Origin: Chaetoderma sp. LZ-2023a
Taxonomy: Eukaryota > Mollusca > Caudofoveata > Chaetodermatida > Chaetodermatidae
Direction: 5' to 3'
Length of the DNA: 64,000 nucleotides
Assembly: GCA_034401795.1 (NCBI GenBank)
Contig: CM067360.1
Coordinates: 118,809,704 to 118,873,703, forward strand
Part shown: piece by piece, positions 42,738-54,582 of the stretch
Layout: each line of letters opens with the position of its first letter
Position numbering within the stretch: the stretch's first letter is position 1
Translations under genes and position numbers: made by a program
Notes under the pieces: model-generated
The model's database searches: none
Seen by the model: the letters and a program-made list of their open reading frames with translations, nothing else
Told to the model about the DNA's origin: nothing

Positions 42738-43854
42738 GGCACGCACGCACGCACGCGCGCACGCACATACGCACGCACGTACATACACATATTAACACGA
42801 CATGCAGACACATACCCATACGTGGGAGTGGTCAGATATTTGAGAAAGGTGGGTCAAATTACAGATGACACTTATGATGTGTGTTTATGACACACACTTA
42901 TGATACATGTTACACTTGAAAGGCTTATTACTATGTCACTGTACAAACATCATTTATATTAAGCGCTAACCGGACACATTATCCGCCATCTGATTACCAA
43001 TAGAAATCAGTTCTTGGAGCCGCAGATCATCTTTGATATGGGTGTGTATGTGTGCTTGTATGTATTATCCAAAGCAAAATTAGAAGCTTGCTAGTTAGTA
43101 AATTTTGAACATGAGGTAGGAAATGCTCTGTTGGGTATTTTGGACTTGCTTTGATTGGATTCCAGTGTTGACTTACACAGATAACGTAGCTTACTGGCCC
43201 GATGTCGGGCGGATACCGGGGCGGTGGATTCAGTATCAGCCTACTATTGGCTGGCGTCTGCACGAAAAACTGCGTTGTCAGGGTGGTCAGCGGTGTCCTC
43301 TGATAGGAGCAGGTCCAAAATGGTCAACAGTTCATTTAGATTTGGGGACGCGTTGGGTTATTTCTGATCTGTACTATATCTCTGCTACTATGCTATTCAC
43401 CCACGGAGATGAATACGTGTATGTGGGTGTTTGTATGCACGGCCTTTGGACTTTCGCCCACCCATCTCACCATCAAATATACATTGTATTCCACTATTAC
43501 ATATACATTGTGTATATATGTAGTGGTATGGTATGTGGTAGTGGAATGGGGGGGGGGAGGGCAGGATTTAAAGGCAATATGATGATGATTACTGTAGTAC
43601 ATACATCCTACAGCTGCAATCTCTCCTTCGCTTTTGCCCACCGCTTTATCAATTTGATGACGACCCCTATATCAGTGCGCGGATTGTGTGTGTGAATGCG
43701 ACAGATCGCACGGTTGTTTGGAAGATTCGTACCAGTCCTACCGGTACGATTCGTCTGACACACGCCAATTTGGTCGCATGACTGGCCGATTTCTTAGTTG
43801 AATCCGACGCCGGATTCGATTTAGTGTCTCGTAGAAACATAGCGTTAGCACATA
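41791..43854. mobile_element. Foldback transposon with about 0.85-kb inverted arms
   Basis: The left arm (41791-about 42660) is repeated inverted at about 43056-43854. The outer arms carry taatcgaatccgacgtcgga on the left against tccgacgccggattcgattt on the right. Inner arms carry tccaatcaaatcaagtccaa against ttggacttgctttgattgga, and ctaattttgctttggataat against its complement. The spacer holds an (ACGC)n microsatellite at 42660-42785. The mirrored ORFs (42208-42540 minus, 110 aa; 43123-43695 plus, 190 aa) share stretches such as AYWPDVG because they are the same arm sequence. I recognise no protein family in them. Target-site duplication was not resolved. Confidence 0.85.
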
Positions 43855-44995
43855 TCGTGTTAATATATTTATTGCTGGTTGAAGCCTACTCCGTGTACTA
43901 GTAAGGTATGCTTAGTACATTTTCTTCTTTTCTTTCGTATTCCAAATGGCAGGTTTGCTGTTTACTGTGAAAACGAGTTATCTAGGGCCTACCAGCTCAG
44001 ATCAAATTGCTTTCAAAATATTCACTAGATCACCTAGTTGGCATATGCACAAGTACAAAAGGAAAATATCATACCGCGTACAATAAGGCTGGCTTATTAT
44101 TTCATTGTCTAAGTTAATATATCTGCCCACCAAATAATAGAAATTGCAATTTAGACTCCTGCTGCTGATTTTGTAAACAATTAACCCACACCAATTCAAG
44201 ATGCATTGGTTACAATATCATCAACAGCCCTCCATATCTAGCTTATAGAAAGTGGAATATTTAGAGAACAGAGTAAAGAAAAGGGTTACTCTAAATACAC
44301 ACATTTCTTGTCAAGTATAGCCCTCTCTGATATCAGAGTAAGCCACCGCTCAATGTTAAGACTTTTGTGTAAATGGTATGTCCGTTAATAGCCTCACATC
44401 TATGTTGTTCACCGTCGCCAAGTTGACTTTGTTTCTTTTGAAAGCAAGTTATTGTCTTAATTAGTGGTCAGGCACGTTGCTTTCAAAATAAGCAGACTTT
44501 GTACCATTTGCAAACAATTCTCGGCCATACATATTTCAGATTTTGAAACCGTTTTTACTGTCCTATTTTCTAGACACTCACAGCCCCCTGTGACATTCTC
44601 TTATGACTCATTGCTTCTGGCAACAATTTGACTGTTTCCGTTGGAGACAATGTCTGCCAGTCCAGTTGCCTTCAAAATAGTCGGAACTTCTTGCTAGCCC
44701 CATAGAGTGCAATACATGGTGCTACTTAAATAGGATTAATTATTCTACTATTACTCTACATATATATCTGAAATTAAAAAGAGAGATAACTTAGGGGTCA
44801 AGATTGAATTGCCCCCGTATTACATTCTAAGTCAATCTTAGTTCAATACTGAAAGTATTTACGGTTTAAAGACATCGCCCCATAGTTTTGAATCATCTTT
44901 GCAAGTAATTTCTGCCTGTCTTCTACATAACTTAGAATGAAAATGTATATGCATCTACAATATAATCTCTATGGTGCACATATTTCGTGAAAATG
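43855..44995. other. Non-genic sequence
   Basis: Nothing recognised except short 'ttgctttcaaaata' blocks, which recur four times and may be old MITE ends. Confidence 0.45.
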
Positions 44996-45478
44996 AGCGA
45001 ATGGCAGAAGGAAAGAATGAATGAAAGAGTGAACTAACGAATGAAAGAACAATAGAACGAAAGAATGAACGAACGAACGAATGGACGATCGAACGAGTGA
45101 ACGAAGGAATGAAGGAGTGCACGAAAGAACGACTGAATGAATACATGCACGAATGAATGAATGAATGAATGTATGAATGAATAAATGAATGAATGAATGA
45201 ATGAATGAATGAATGAATGAATGAATGAATGAATGATATTATGAATAAATGAACGAATGATAACCGAAGGAACGAACGAATGAGTGAGAGAATGAATGAA
45301 TGATCGAACGAACGAACGAATGAACGAGCGAATGGACACACGAATGTAGGAATGAACGAACGCACGAACGACTGAATGAATGATTGAATGAATGGATGAA
45401 TGAAAGAATGATTGAATGAATGAAGTGATGAAAGATCCTGTGAATAAGTTCATGCATTCTTTCATTCATTCATTTAGT
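44996..45478. repeat. (GAAT)n/(GAAC)n microsatellite
   Basis: About 480 bp of degenerate GAAT/GAAC/GAAA units. The serine/phenylalanine/histidine-rich ORFs on the minus strand come from the repeat. A similar tract lies at 60110-60860. Confidence 0.9.
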
Positions 45479-48400
45479 CGTTCGTTCGTTCGTATGTTCA
45501 ATCATTCAATATTGTGGATCTGAATTTCCTTTTTTCCACTATTGATATTCAGTAACATAATTATTAATTTACCTTATCGAATAATGATGCGTTCCTCAAT
45601 TTCTTATTTGCCTAATATATTGCTTAAACTGTTAATATTTCTTTCGATGAGACTATTAAATAGCACGCATTAAGAAGGGCTACGCTAATTTGCATCGCTC
45701 CAAAACATCACACGATTAGTTTTGCTAAGCATAAGATGTCGTACGGTCCGCACTTCTTAATGATATGATACGGCTCCAGCTAAATCAATCCATCCACACA
45801 TCCAGCCAGCCAGCTAGCCACTCACCCACCCAGCCACCCACTCACCAATCCATCCACCCACCCACCCCCACCCCACCCCCAAGCACCCACCCAAACTCAG
45901 ACCAAACACCGGCCCACCCATACATCCATCCAATTAGACTGGACACGTGACTAAAGTAATGCCCACATTGCATGGGTTAATAATGTCATCACGATATGTA
46001 CAAATTGTTCCCCTCATCTGCGAACAATCCAATTAATGGGCGGATATTAAATCGAAAGTATCTTTGTAGCAGCTCATTTACTTGGAGATAGGTAAATTGA
46101 AGCGAGCCACAAATGCCAATTGGCCAAATCACTAGAAACTTGTATGTCATAATAGCCATTGCCCACGCAAGCAGTGAGCAGTCCACTCCGTAATCCCATT
46201 TAGCTGGCATGTACTTCATTAGACGTCCCCATCTAAGTAGCTACTGGTAATACACTATGTATCTAGAATATTCAAGTGTGTAATGTATGCCACAACCAAC
46301 AAGGCGGGAGTGTATTCTCATGTATGGGCATGGGCAATTGTCAATACATGGTCCGGAGGGTGGTCCGGAGAGTGTTTCGTAATATATCGTCTGCAGAGAA
46401 AGATATGCGTGTTGGCAGGACGGTCAATCTTGAAATGCTGTTAGGATACACAGAGTCAAGTCACGTGGCTGGGTTACTATCGTTGTTGCACATATCAGAA
46501 GCTATTCATGCCATTCCTTCACATTGGCTTTCGAATATCGGACACAATACAATACTCCACACCACACACAGTTTCGTCACTGGTTCAGATAGAACCCACG
46601 TCTATCAAGCAAAGCTCTATTTTCAGTGCGCCATCATCAGGGTAATACACCACTGGTGGCGGGATAAATTAGTATCCTCGTAAATGTAATTTGATTTGGC
46701 TGCCATTCAGAAGCTGTGAGAAGAATTCTCAACTGATTAAGCGCTGCACTTACCATGGCAGTCAGTCGTGTGCCTCATGTCAGAATAGCTCGCATTTGAA
46801 TTACGTTTCCAACTCCAGATGAAAGTTCCCGATGCACTGATCTTAATATGTATCCAAGAGATAATATTGAAATATCCAAACACGATTAACTAGTCTAATG
46901 GATGTGGGTGCATATCATTGTAGAATAACAATCTCATGCCAAGGCGCCATAGCAAGACTGGGCTGGACAATATTTCGGCGATTGTCCCCACAAACGACAC
47001 TAAATGACTGGGCATTAGATTAATGCTTGGTACCTTGGTAACCGTTCAGCTCCTTGCGTGAAAACTGAAGCAAACCTAGGATGATGAAGTAACGCACAAA
47101 CACGAATGTGATATGCCAGTTGTAAGCAGCACAGTCTGATCTGTGGCCAACATGGTCCCTCTCTTAGATTCCGTAACACTCTACGGTGGTATGCATTCGA
47201 CGATCAGCTTCCAGTTAGGAATATATGTATCAAAATATCTCATAACAGTTACTGGCAGAGGTGTTGACTATAATAACTCACATTTTCCACAGATAGAACT
47301 AACTCATCTAAGTTACTGAACACGTGGTTGGTGTATATGTATTACCATGCACAGCTGGAATACTATTTATCAACGAGCAATCAAGATTTAGAAAATGATG
47401 ACCATGTCTTATCATTTGCGTTGCATACGAGATTACTTAACCCTTTGACGCCAAGAAGTACAGCATCTCAATGTCAGGGCAACTGTACACATACGCTGTT
47501 GAATGTTTGAATCACATTGGACATGATGCTGTTGCTGCCTTACGCAGCGACATCTTCCAGTCGAATTAGTTTCAAAATATATAATATAATCGTTCTTACA
47601 TGTTGCGCTATTTATCTTAGCTGTTCTTTTTGGTCCACATGGTGCCTATTCTATTAGTTCTAGTTATCAATATGGTAGGGTGGGGGGGGGGTGGATTGCG
47701 AAATAAATTCAGGTATCAGGCATATTAGCTGTTTATGATGCGGAAGGCAACTATATACTTTTCTAATACCTAGATGGCATACGAATACGTATCTGCCGAC
47801 AGTTTGACGGGTTGATACTGTTTTCGCAGTTCCATCATAAGCAGGGTATTTTTTTCATAACCACCGCAATATCGCAGACAGGCCAATAAAGAGGACACTC
47901 TCGTGACTAGTCCATCGATACGTCACATAGTATGAAAGCAGGTAGCGAATAATATAGATGTTCCTTAGGCGTCATGACATTTCCCAGTATCGTCATGTTT
48001 AGTTGAAGGTCACTTGATTCCTAGAAACAGAACCATTAACTAGCCATGCGTGGCAGACAGCCTGACAATAGGCTATGAATATCACACCCCACGACTAACG
48101 TTATTATGCTCCCATTCCGAATATGAGTACACATGTAAACTAACATATTAGATACGTATGTGCTGTGTTATTCTTAGACTTATCTATGTACCCAGTTGAA
48201 ATCATGTTTGAGGAGAAGTTACCGGTAAGCCAGCAAAGGCTGTGTTGTGCTAGAGGAGGTTGGGATGAGGTAGATGGATGGCGTAGTGTGTAATAACATG
48301 AATAGAGAAGGGCTTTGGGAGATAAGCATGTATATGTAAAACTGCAATTGAATTGCGGAGTGTCATATTTTGCGCAAAAATTTGAAGGATATTACGTTAC

Positions 48401-49600
48401 AGATGTACGCTCTCAGCAGGGGCACCAGATGGCATTGGTTAGCTAGATTGAACACGGCGAATATAAAATGTTCAATGCTTGGCGAACGGTATGGAAAAAG
48501 ACAGATTGGTTGAACTGGTCATAACTGAGGTGGTTTGCGTATGGATGCAATGTGTTCAAACCGTGATAATGGGCAGCTAGAGCAATACAGGACACGATTC
48601 AGAAGGAATATGGTCTTGTATAAAAAGCACAGAAAATATGGTTTAGACACGCGAACACAAAGAGCTTAACCATGCGTGCCTCAAAGGTCAGTTAGCAATA
48701 CTACAGGCAAAGCAGCCCAGTTAGAACAACATGGAAGGCAAGCTTTGTCTCGTCATCCATGGACATCACAATGTGACGTATCCCAACCTTGAATGCGAAG
48801 AATTACGTGCCCAACACGGTGACATTTTGTGTGATTCATAAATCCTCGATCTATTGCTCGATCAATAAGTTGATTGATTGTATATGGATACGTATTTAGT
48901 ATGCATATTATATTTCCTTTGGTATATGGAAATCGGTATACATCATTGCTAATATTTTATGCAATAGTACTTGTTTTTTTTTAATTCTTAGCGTGTGTGG
49001 TAAAGACGACATGTGTGCGTTAAGCACAGATACACACATGAAGAGCTTCCCTCTATATGCGGCAGTGAAATGTGTTTTCTTTACCAAGGACGTGTTGAAT
49101 GCAATTCTGATGCTCCAGCTATTCGAGCAGCATTAGTACTAATGCTAAGATAATGATGAAATCTTTGGCGTAGTGGCTCACGTCTTGTCAATATTTTTCT
49201 TCACCTTCGTATGAAACGCGAACAATCGAATTGAGATGTGACTTATTCATCGGGGTAAACAGTGCAAGAGCATGGATACCTAGACGGGAATGGTAATGAG
49301 AAAATCGTTCTTGATATTAATATGGGATGGAGATGTCTGGGACGAGTATATAAATATATACGATACATAACTGTTCCTGCATAGGAATTTGTGGGCGGTA
49401 TACACCCGCCCCTCATGCGACAACATGCCTGCTATGTAAAACAAATGGCAGTCTTTATATCAGCTGGCCAGAGCATCACGTGCATGTTGCAAGCACTCAC
49501 GCCGAGGAAATCTGATATGTAAACATGTTTAGTTATTCCTAAGCCATTCTTTATATTGACAATACCATGGGGAAATCAATGAATCTGAGATGGCGGTGAA
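45479..49600 (+). repeat. Segmental duplication, copy 1
   Basis: It matches 61256 to the window end in direct orientation. Shared landmarks are cgttcgttcgttcgtatg, gaataatgatgcgttcctc, gaagctattcatgccatt and cataaatcctcgat. It holds about 1,228 bp (47590 to about 48826) absent from copy 2, and a CCA-rich stretch (45785-45930) mostly lost in copy 2. No gene is supported; the 135-aa ORF at 46276 is broken in copy 2. Confidence 0.9.
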
Positions 49601-49851
49601 GAAATACTTCACATGGGATAAATGCAAGTAATTCATTAATAAAGTATTTAGATATCTTCTGGAAAAGCTCTTCATAATAAGTGATCACAATACATACTGT
49701 CGTCGCTCCCCTTGTGGACATGAATCAGGAAGCTCTTTCGAAAGATAAGATCAAATAGCGGTCAAAGTACAGATAATTTCAAAATAGTCAACAGAATGCT
49801 TATTAAATAGTGTATATTAAGTAATATACCAGAATATACTACACTAATATA
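49601..49851. other. Non-genic flank of Tc1-like element
   Basis: Contains one palindrome arm fragment (aatttcaaaatagtcaacag, about 49780). Ends in the TA target dinucleotide at 49850-49851. Confidence 0.6.
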
Positions 49852-51519
49852 CACCTGTGCAAAAGTTATGCACCACCCTATTTTTACGCACATGCGAGGG
49901 TATATTCATGTGCTATGAAGAAAGCAATAACATAAACAGTTATGTACCCATCCATCTTAGTGCAAGAGGTAATAATGCAACTAGAAGAATGCTGATTATG
50001 ATGGTGGGGAAACACTGTATGTTTTTGTTTGAACTTGAAAACGAGGCCTGAATATGGTTACGTTGACACAACTGACAACTATTGCCCTACAGTTGACACA
50101 CGTGGCTAGATTGTCATTAATGGTGTCTGAAAACGAAGTTTAACATCTGTGCACGAGTTTGAGACTGTCATTATTAATACCGGGTATATCCACCTTGTGC
50201 CTGGATGACGGCCTGGATACGACGTCTCATGCTGGTCACCAACCGACTGATACGCCATTGTGGTATTCGTTGCCATTCAAGATGGAGTGCGTCTGTTAAT
50301 TCCTGTAGGTTCTGCACAGGAGGACCCCTCCTTCTCACCATGTTTCCCAGAATGTCCCAGATATGCTCAATAGGGTTCATGTCAGGGCTCCTTGCTGGCC
50401 ATGGTAGGGTTTCGATGGCATTCTGGCGGAGGTATTCATGCACAGCTCTAGCACGATGTGGTCGGGCGTTGTCATCCATGAATATAGGGTGGGTTCCAGG
50501 TGCATGATTTACAAAATGAGGGACCACAACTCTATCCAGTATGGAATCTTGATATCTTTGTCCATTTAGTGTTCCAGGTACAGTCAACAGATCCAGCTTA
50601 CACTCAAATGAGATGCACCCCCATATCATAACGGAACCTCCACCACATGGAACTTCTTCCCTGATGTTACGTTGGTCGTACGCCGTGCGTCTGGACCTCC
50701 ATACACGAGTTCGACCATCTGTGGCATGAAGCAGGAACCGACTTTCATCGGACCAGTGTACCCGTCTCCAGGATCTCATGTTCCAGTGTCTTCTTTCGTT
50801 GCACCACCTCAGACGCTCCTCTTTGTGGTGTGCAGTGAGGAGAGGACGTCTGACAGGTCTCCTAGCTTTCATGCCAGCAGCATACAGTCTCCTTTTGACG
50901 ATAGACATTGACACTCTATTGCGCGTTTCCCATTGCTGGCTGAGCACTCTGCTGTTGGTGAATGGAGATCTCCTAACAAGGCGTACTAGGGCTCGATCAT
51001 CACGGGCAGTAGTCTTCTTCGGTCTTCCAGATCTAGGCCTGTCCTTCACCTCGTTAGTTTGCCCATGTTTTGCAATCAAACGACTGATTACAGTATGGTT
51101 AATGTTCAGCTGTCTGCCAATCTCTCTGCATGACATACCAGTGGTATGCATGCCTATGATTTGCCATTGCTCACGATCACATAACCTTCGTCTTGCCATA
51201 GCGGTTCACAATCAAGAGCTAATTCTCTCGGTGAATTTATTCTACAAATAAACCACGGTCATGAACACAAAATTCCTAATATTGTCGCCTAAATCTGTAT
51301 GTAATGTTCTACACCTCAAACTGGACTTTTACATAACTGAACACATGTGCTGTTTCCTACCACGCACGGACATCAAGCGGCGTGAAGTCATGCAAGCATG
51401 TGCATTTCGTACTTGGAATTATGTCAGCTAACGCGGGGACAAAAAGTATGGCAGCCTAGTTGTACCATCATGTTTCTACGTTCTATTGTTTTTGCTGGTG
51501 CTTAACTTTTGCACAGGTG
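49852..51519 (-). mobile_element. Tc1-like DNA transposon, structurally complete
   Basis: 1,668 bp. The terminal inverted repeats begin CACCTGTGCAAAAGTTA and are 24 bp with one mismatch. TA dinucleotides flank both ends (49850-49851 and 51520-51521), as expected for Tc1/mariner insertion. It encodes one intact transposase on the minus strand and has a second, broken copy at 54583-56237. All components for autonomous mobility are present in sequence. Confidence 0.95.
50174..51199 (-). CDS. Tc1-like DD34E transposase, intact
   Basis: 341 aa, the usual length for Tc1 transposases, without stops or frameshifts. The N-terminus (about 1-115) shows paired-type helix-turn-helix features (MSCREIGRQLNINHTVISRL) followed by a basic GRPR-like RPRSGRPKK segment. 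The catalytic triad is D151 (HWSDESRF), D243 (FMDDNARPH) and E278 (DMNPIEHIWD) with 34 residues between D243 and E278, so DD34E. Glycine-rich GGGSVMIWG at 186-194 is also typical. It cuts and pastes its element at TA sites in the nucleus. The start Met at 51199 gives the expected N-terminus. The element TIRs lie 320 bp on each side. It is the only intact non-PLE gene in the window. Confidence 0.95.
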   Translation of the reverse strand: MARRRLCDREQWQIIGMHTTGMSCREIGRQLNINHTVISRLIAKHGQTNEVKDRPRSGRPKKTTARDDRALVRLVRRSPFTNSRVLSQQWETRNRVSMSIVKRRLYAAGMKARRPVRRPLLTAHHKEERLRWCNERRHWNMRSWRRVHWSDESRFLLHATDGRTRVWRSRRTAYDQRNIREEVPCGGGSVMIWGCISFECKLDLLTVPGTLNGQRYQDSILDRVVVPHFVNHAPGTHPIFMDDNARPHRARAVHEYLRQNAIETLPWPARSPDMNPIEHIWDILGNMVRRRGPPVQNLQELTDALHLEWQRIPQWRISRLVTSMRRRIQAVIQAQGGYTRY

Positions 51520-51521
51520 TA

Positions 51522-51699
51522 TATATAAGGCCAGCGATTCGTGCAATTCGGTGGCCTATTAATCGTTTACGATATACTTAGATATGCCATTCGTGACATA
51601 ATTCATTGTGCCTTCAGTCTACATGTGACGTAATTGATTATGACGTCATATATTTAACGGACAGACTGGAATCCTAGATTCAATGGTTTGTCAAATGAA
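51522..51699. other. Repeat-derived flank
   Basis: The catgtgacgtaattgattat type block resembles 39080-39180 and 58960-59030 (composite repeat fragments). Confidence 0.5.
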
Positions 51700-52030
51700 C
51701 AAAGGTACTCTTTGGCATATTGAATTGTGATAATCGAATGGCATGCCTCTTTTGCTATGCGGGTTACAACAGTATGTGTTTCAGTTTATTTCATATGACT
51801 TTTGTGATTACAGAATTTCCGTCAATCAAATTTAATCTCATGCATCTAAGTGTCAAAGCTGGGATTGGGCAGGGTTTACATACACATACAGGCACATTCC
51901 TTGTCAGAGTCACATTACCAGTCCACATTACATAACACATTCTCAACAATGCTAAGACAATTTATCAAATATCTCGGCTGTCAACTAGCTCACCTAGATT
52001 ACTCTTTTCAGCCTCCTGTCCAACTAATTT
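51700..52030 (+). repeat. Interspersed repeat family R2, copy 3
   Basis: gattacagaatttccgtcaa, atctcatgcatctaagtgtc and ccttgtcagagtcacatta blocks match 35490-35830 almost along its full length. Confidence 0.7.
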
Positions 52031-54432
52031 AAGTTATCCTATAGATCGTGTTCCTCTGTGTATTGCCAGGGTAAATGGCGGACGTCTAGTAGCGAATAGA
52101 ATAACGGAATTAAAAATGGCACGCGTTCTAAGCTTCGTGAGCAATACTTGTTGCCGTACATGCTCAAATACGCATTCAGCGAGATCATATATCTAGTTGA
52201 TGCCCATCCACACATGAAACGTTTTCGGACATTTATCTCTGATGACACTATTCCCACATGAGATTAACATATAGCATCTAAAGGCACCTAACTATTCGAG
52301 GCACTTACTCCGTAGACGTGAGTTGAATAGCAATACCATTGCAGACAGCAATGTGGTCGATTTATGCCCAGTGATGAACCGGCCCATCATCTGCGGAAGC
52401 ACCAACTGACATACGCATATTAAATGTATACCTGGTTGCAGCGCTTCCGTAAAATTGGGGAAGTGGCGGGGGACTTGCAACGAGCTGCAGGTGATGAATG
52501 TTAATGTCATTAGAACCATGTAACTCATAATAACCATTACTATATATGATACGTGTAATCAGTGTGCACTTAATTGCAGTAGCCAACGCTACCGTATTAG
52601 ATGCCCTACTATTGTTTAAGTTTCTCTTTAGACAGCCGAATCGTGCTCTCCTCAATGTACTGATGTGCTGACCAGATATGTATTTCGCTATATATGAGTT
52701 GATAAAACGTTCTCATCTATCAACAATCGTGCCCATGTGCGCCAGTGTAGTGCATCACCAACGCTAACGCGGCAATTCGAGTATACACATACATATCGTA
52801 GAAATTGGCATTTTCTGACACAGTTTAAATTAACCCTTATCAATGGTTCTTCGGGTCATCAACAATTCGTATCAAATTTTCTAAGGGACGGAGATCTGGA
52901 TGCTGTAAACACGGTTCATCGGAAATCCCAAATAGAATTGCCGAATATACTAATGATCAAGCACTCGTTTATCAGGATACACCACTACAGTACGAGCTTA
53001 ATCAGAAGGAGCCATGCATACATGCGCATATTCTGTATCAACATTTTTTCCTGAAGACTCTGGCATCCAAGTTAATAGAACCTTGCTAGAGTGCGATTGA
53101 AGATAATAGTTACTGTTACTTTATCGATTTCATTTCACAAAGAATGCCATCCCGCCCATCAAGATATACAAGCATGGTAGATAAGCTGCTACAACAGCTT
53201 CTGAATTAGGCTGTCAACACACCAAGACAGTAACCGCTAATGCCACCAGTAAATCACAGGTAGTGACTGAGACCATGCATTAAATACATATAAAATGCCA
53301 ACAATAGGAGAGACGCTGGCACATGTTCCTTTCAACATGAAACTATCCATTCCTCATGTTCTATTCAGGTATTCGATGTTGATATAGGTATCTGGTACCA
53401 ACCATATATGACTGATTTCTACATCACGTGCATATATGTTACTGATAAACAAGGTATGGACGTATAGACACATTAGCTGGAATACCAGAGTGCATATCTC
53501 TCAAATGCTCGCAGTTAGATTCAGCATCAGAAGATGGGGTAAGACAAATCATCGTGTCTTAAAATGCATGTCTTCATTTTAGTACATTTCGAGCTACGCT
53601 GAGTCATCCTAGAAAACCGGGCATTGCGCAGCAAGCATTAGCTGTATTGCAAACACGGATAAGAATCCGTCCTGCATAGCCATGTTCGAGGCATAAACCA
53701 TCTTACCATATAAGTTGCTATCTAAGTGTGCCAGTTTTAACCGCTTGACCCAGCAATGGCAAAATACGAAAAAACTAAAAGCCTGTAGAAATATGGAGCA
53801 GCTTACCTATATAGTTACCTTGGAATTGGTAAACTGGATTTCAGCGAGCTAAGGTGTTACAATAAGAAATTGTAAGTGTTACCATATGTAATATATCGCG
53901 ATTATTAAACGTCTAACTGCTCACGTGTTGGTCCTATGCGTCGATAAGACATAAGCTAACTACACTGATCCAATAGTGGTCTAATTATCTCTACTGATGA
54001 ACACAAACGAAACATATCTAACAGTGGAGGAGAGAGCCGTGTCTCTAATATTATCACATTTCAGCTCCAACAGTAACCCAAGAATCATGACGTATCATGT
54101 CGATAATAAAAAACAATATTTAGGAGCAAATACTTAAAGCCACTTGACCACCGCCAAGCTTTTGCATCGCTTCGCTTGGTGTCATTGCCAATTAGCAACA
54201 TGGCAGCGATGCATACACATTGGACGTGTGAGGAATTACAAGTAGGTGACTGTAGCGCTGAACACATAGCGCCCTCATACTCAGAAGCAACCGACAATTT
54301 TGCAATACAAAAACAAATATAAAGCTCTAATTTGCAAGTATATAATGTTAGTTATTTGGTTTCATATTGATCCATACATCCATCTATCTAACCACTCACA
54401 CAGAGGCACACACGCATGCATACACACACCAA
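52031..54432. other. Non-genic sequence
   Basis: 52300-53060 has weak similarity in short words to the segmental duplication (tatcagg, gatacaccac). 53880-54360 shares an old repeat with 36360-36790. ORFs up to 105 aa have no recognisable domain. Confidence 0.45.
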
Positions 54433-54434
54433 CA

Positions 54435-54506
<72 letters not shown>

Positions 54507-54507
54507 C
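54433..54507. repeat. (CACG)n microsatellite
   Basis: About 18 units, the same motif as the PLE 3' microsatellite on the opposite strand, but with no PLE sequence beside it. Confidence 0.95.
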
Positions 54508-54582
54508 ACTGAAAATGTTGAATTGTAGATAACAACACCCCCTTTTAATAAGCATTGAACTTGTTACAGTATGTATACTATA

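Noticed and set aside
43123..43695. 190-aa ORF as a host gene
   Set aside because: It is one arm of the foldback element and is mirrored by the 110-aa ORF in the other arm.
45034..45465. Serine/phenylalanine/histidine-rich ORFs in the GAAT tracts
   Set aside because: Translation of a microsatellite; units and frames are not conserved in the second tract.
46276..46683. 135-aa ORF in the segmental duplication
   Set aside because: The duplicate at 62002 has frame-breaking changes and no domain is recognisable.
50778..51251. 157-aa plus-strand ORF over the Tc1 transposase (and 202 aa in the second copy)
   Set aside because: It lies opposite the transposase frame and has no domain of its own.
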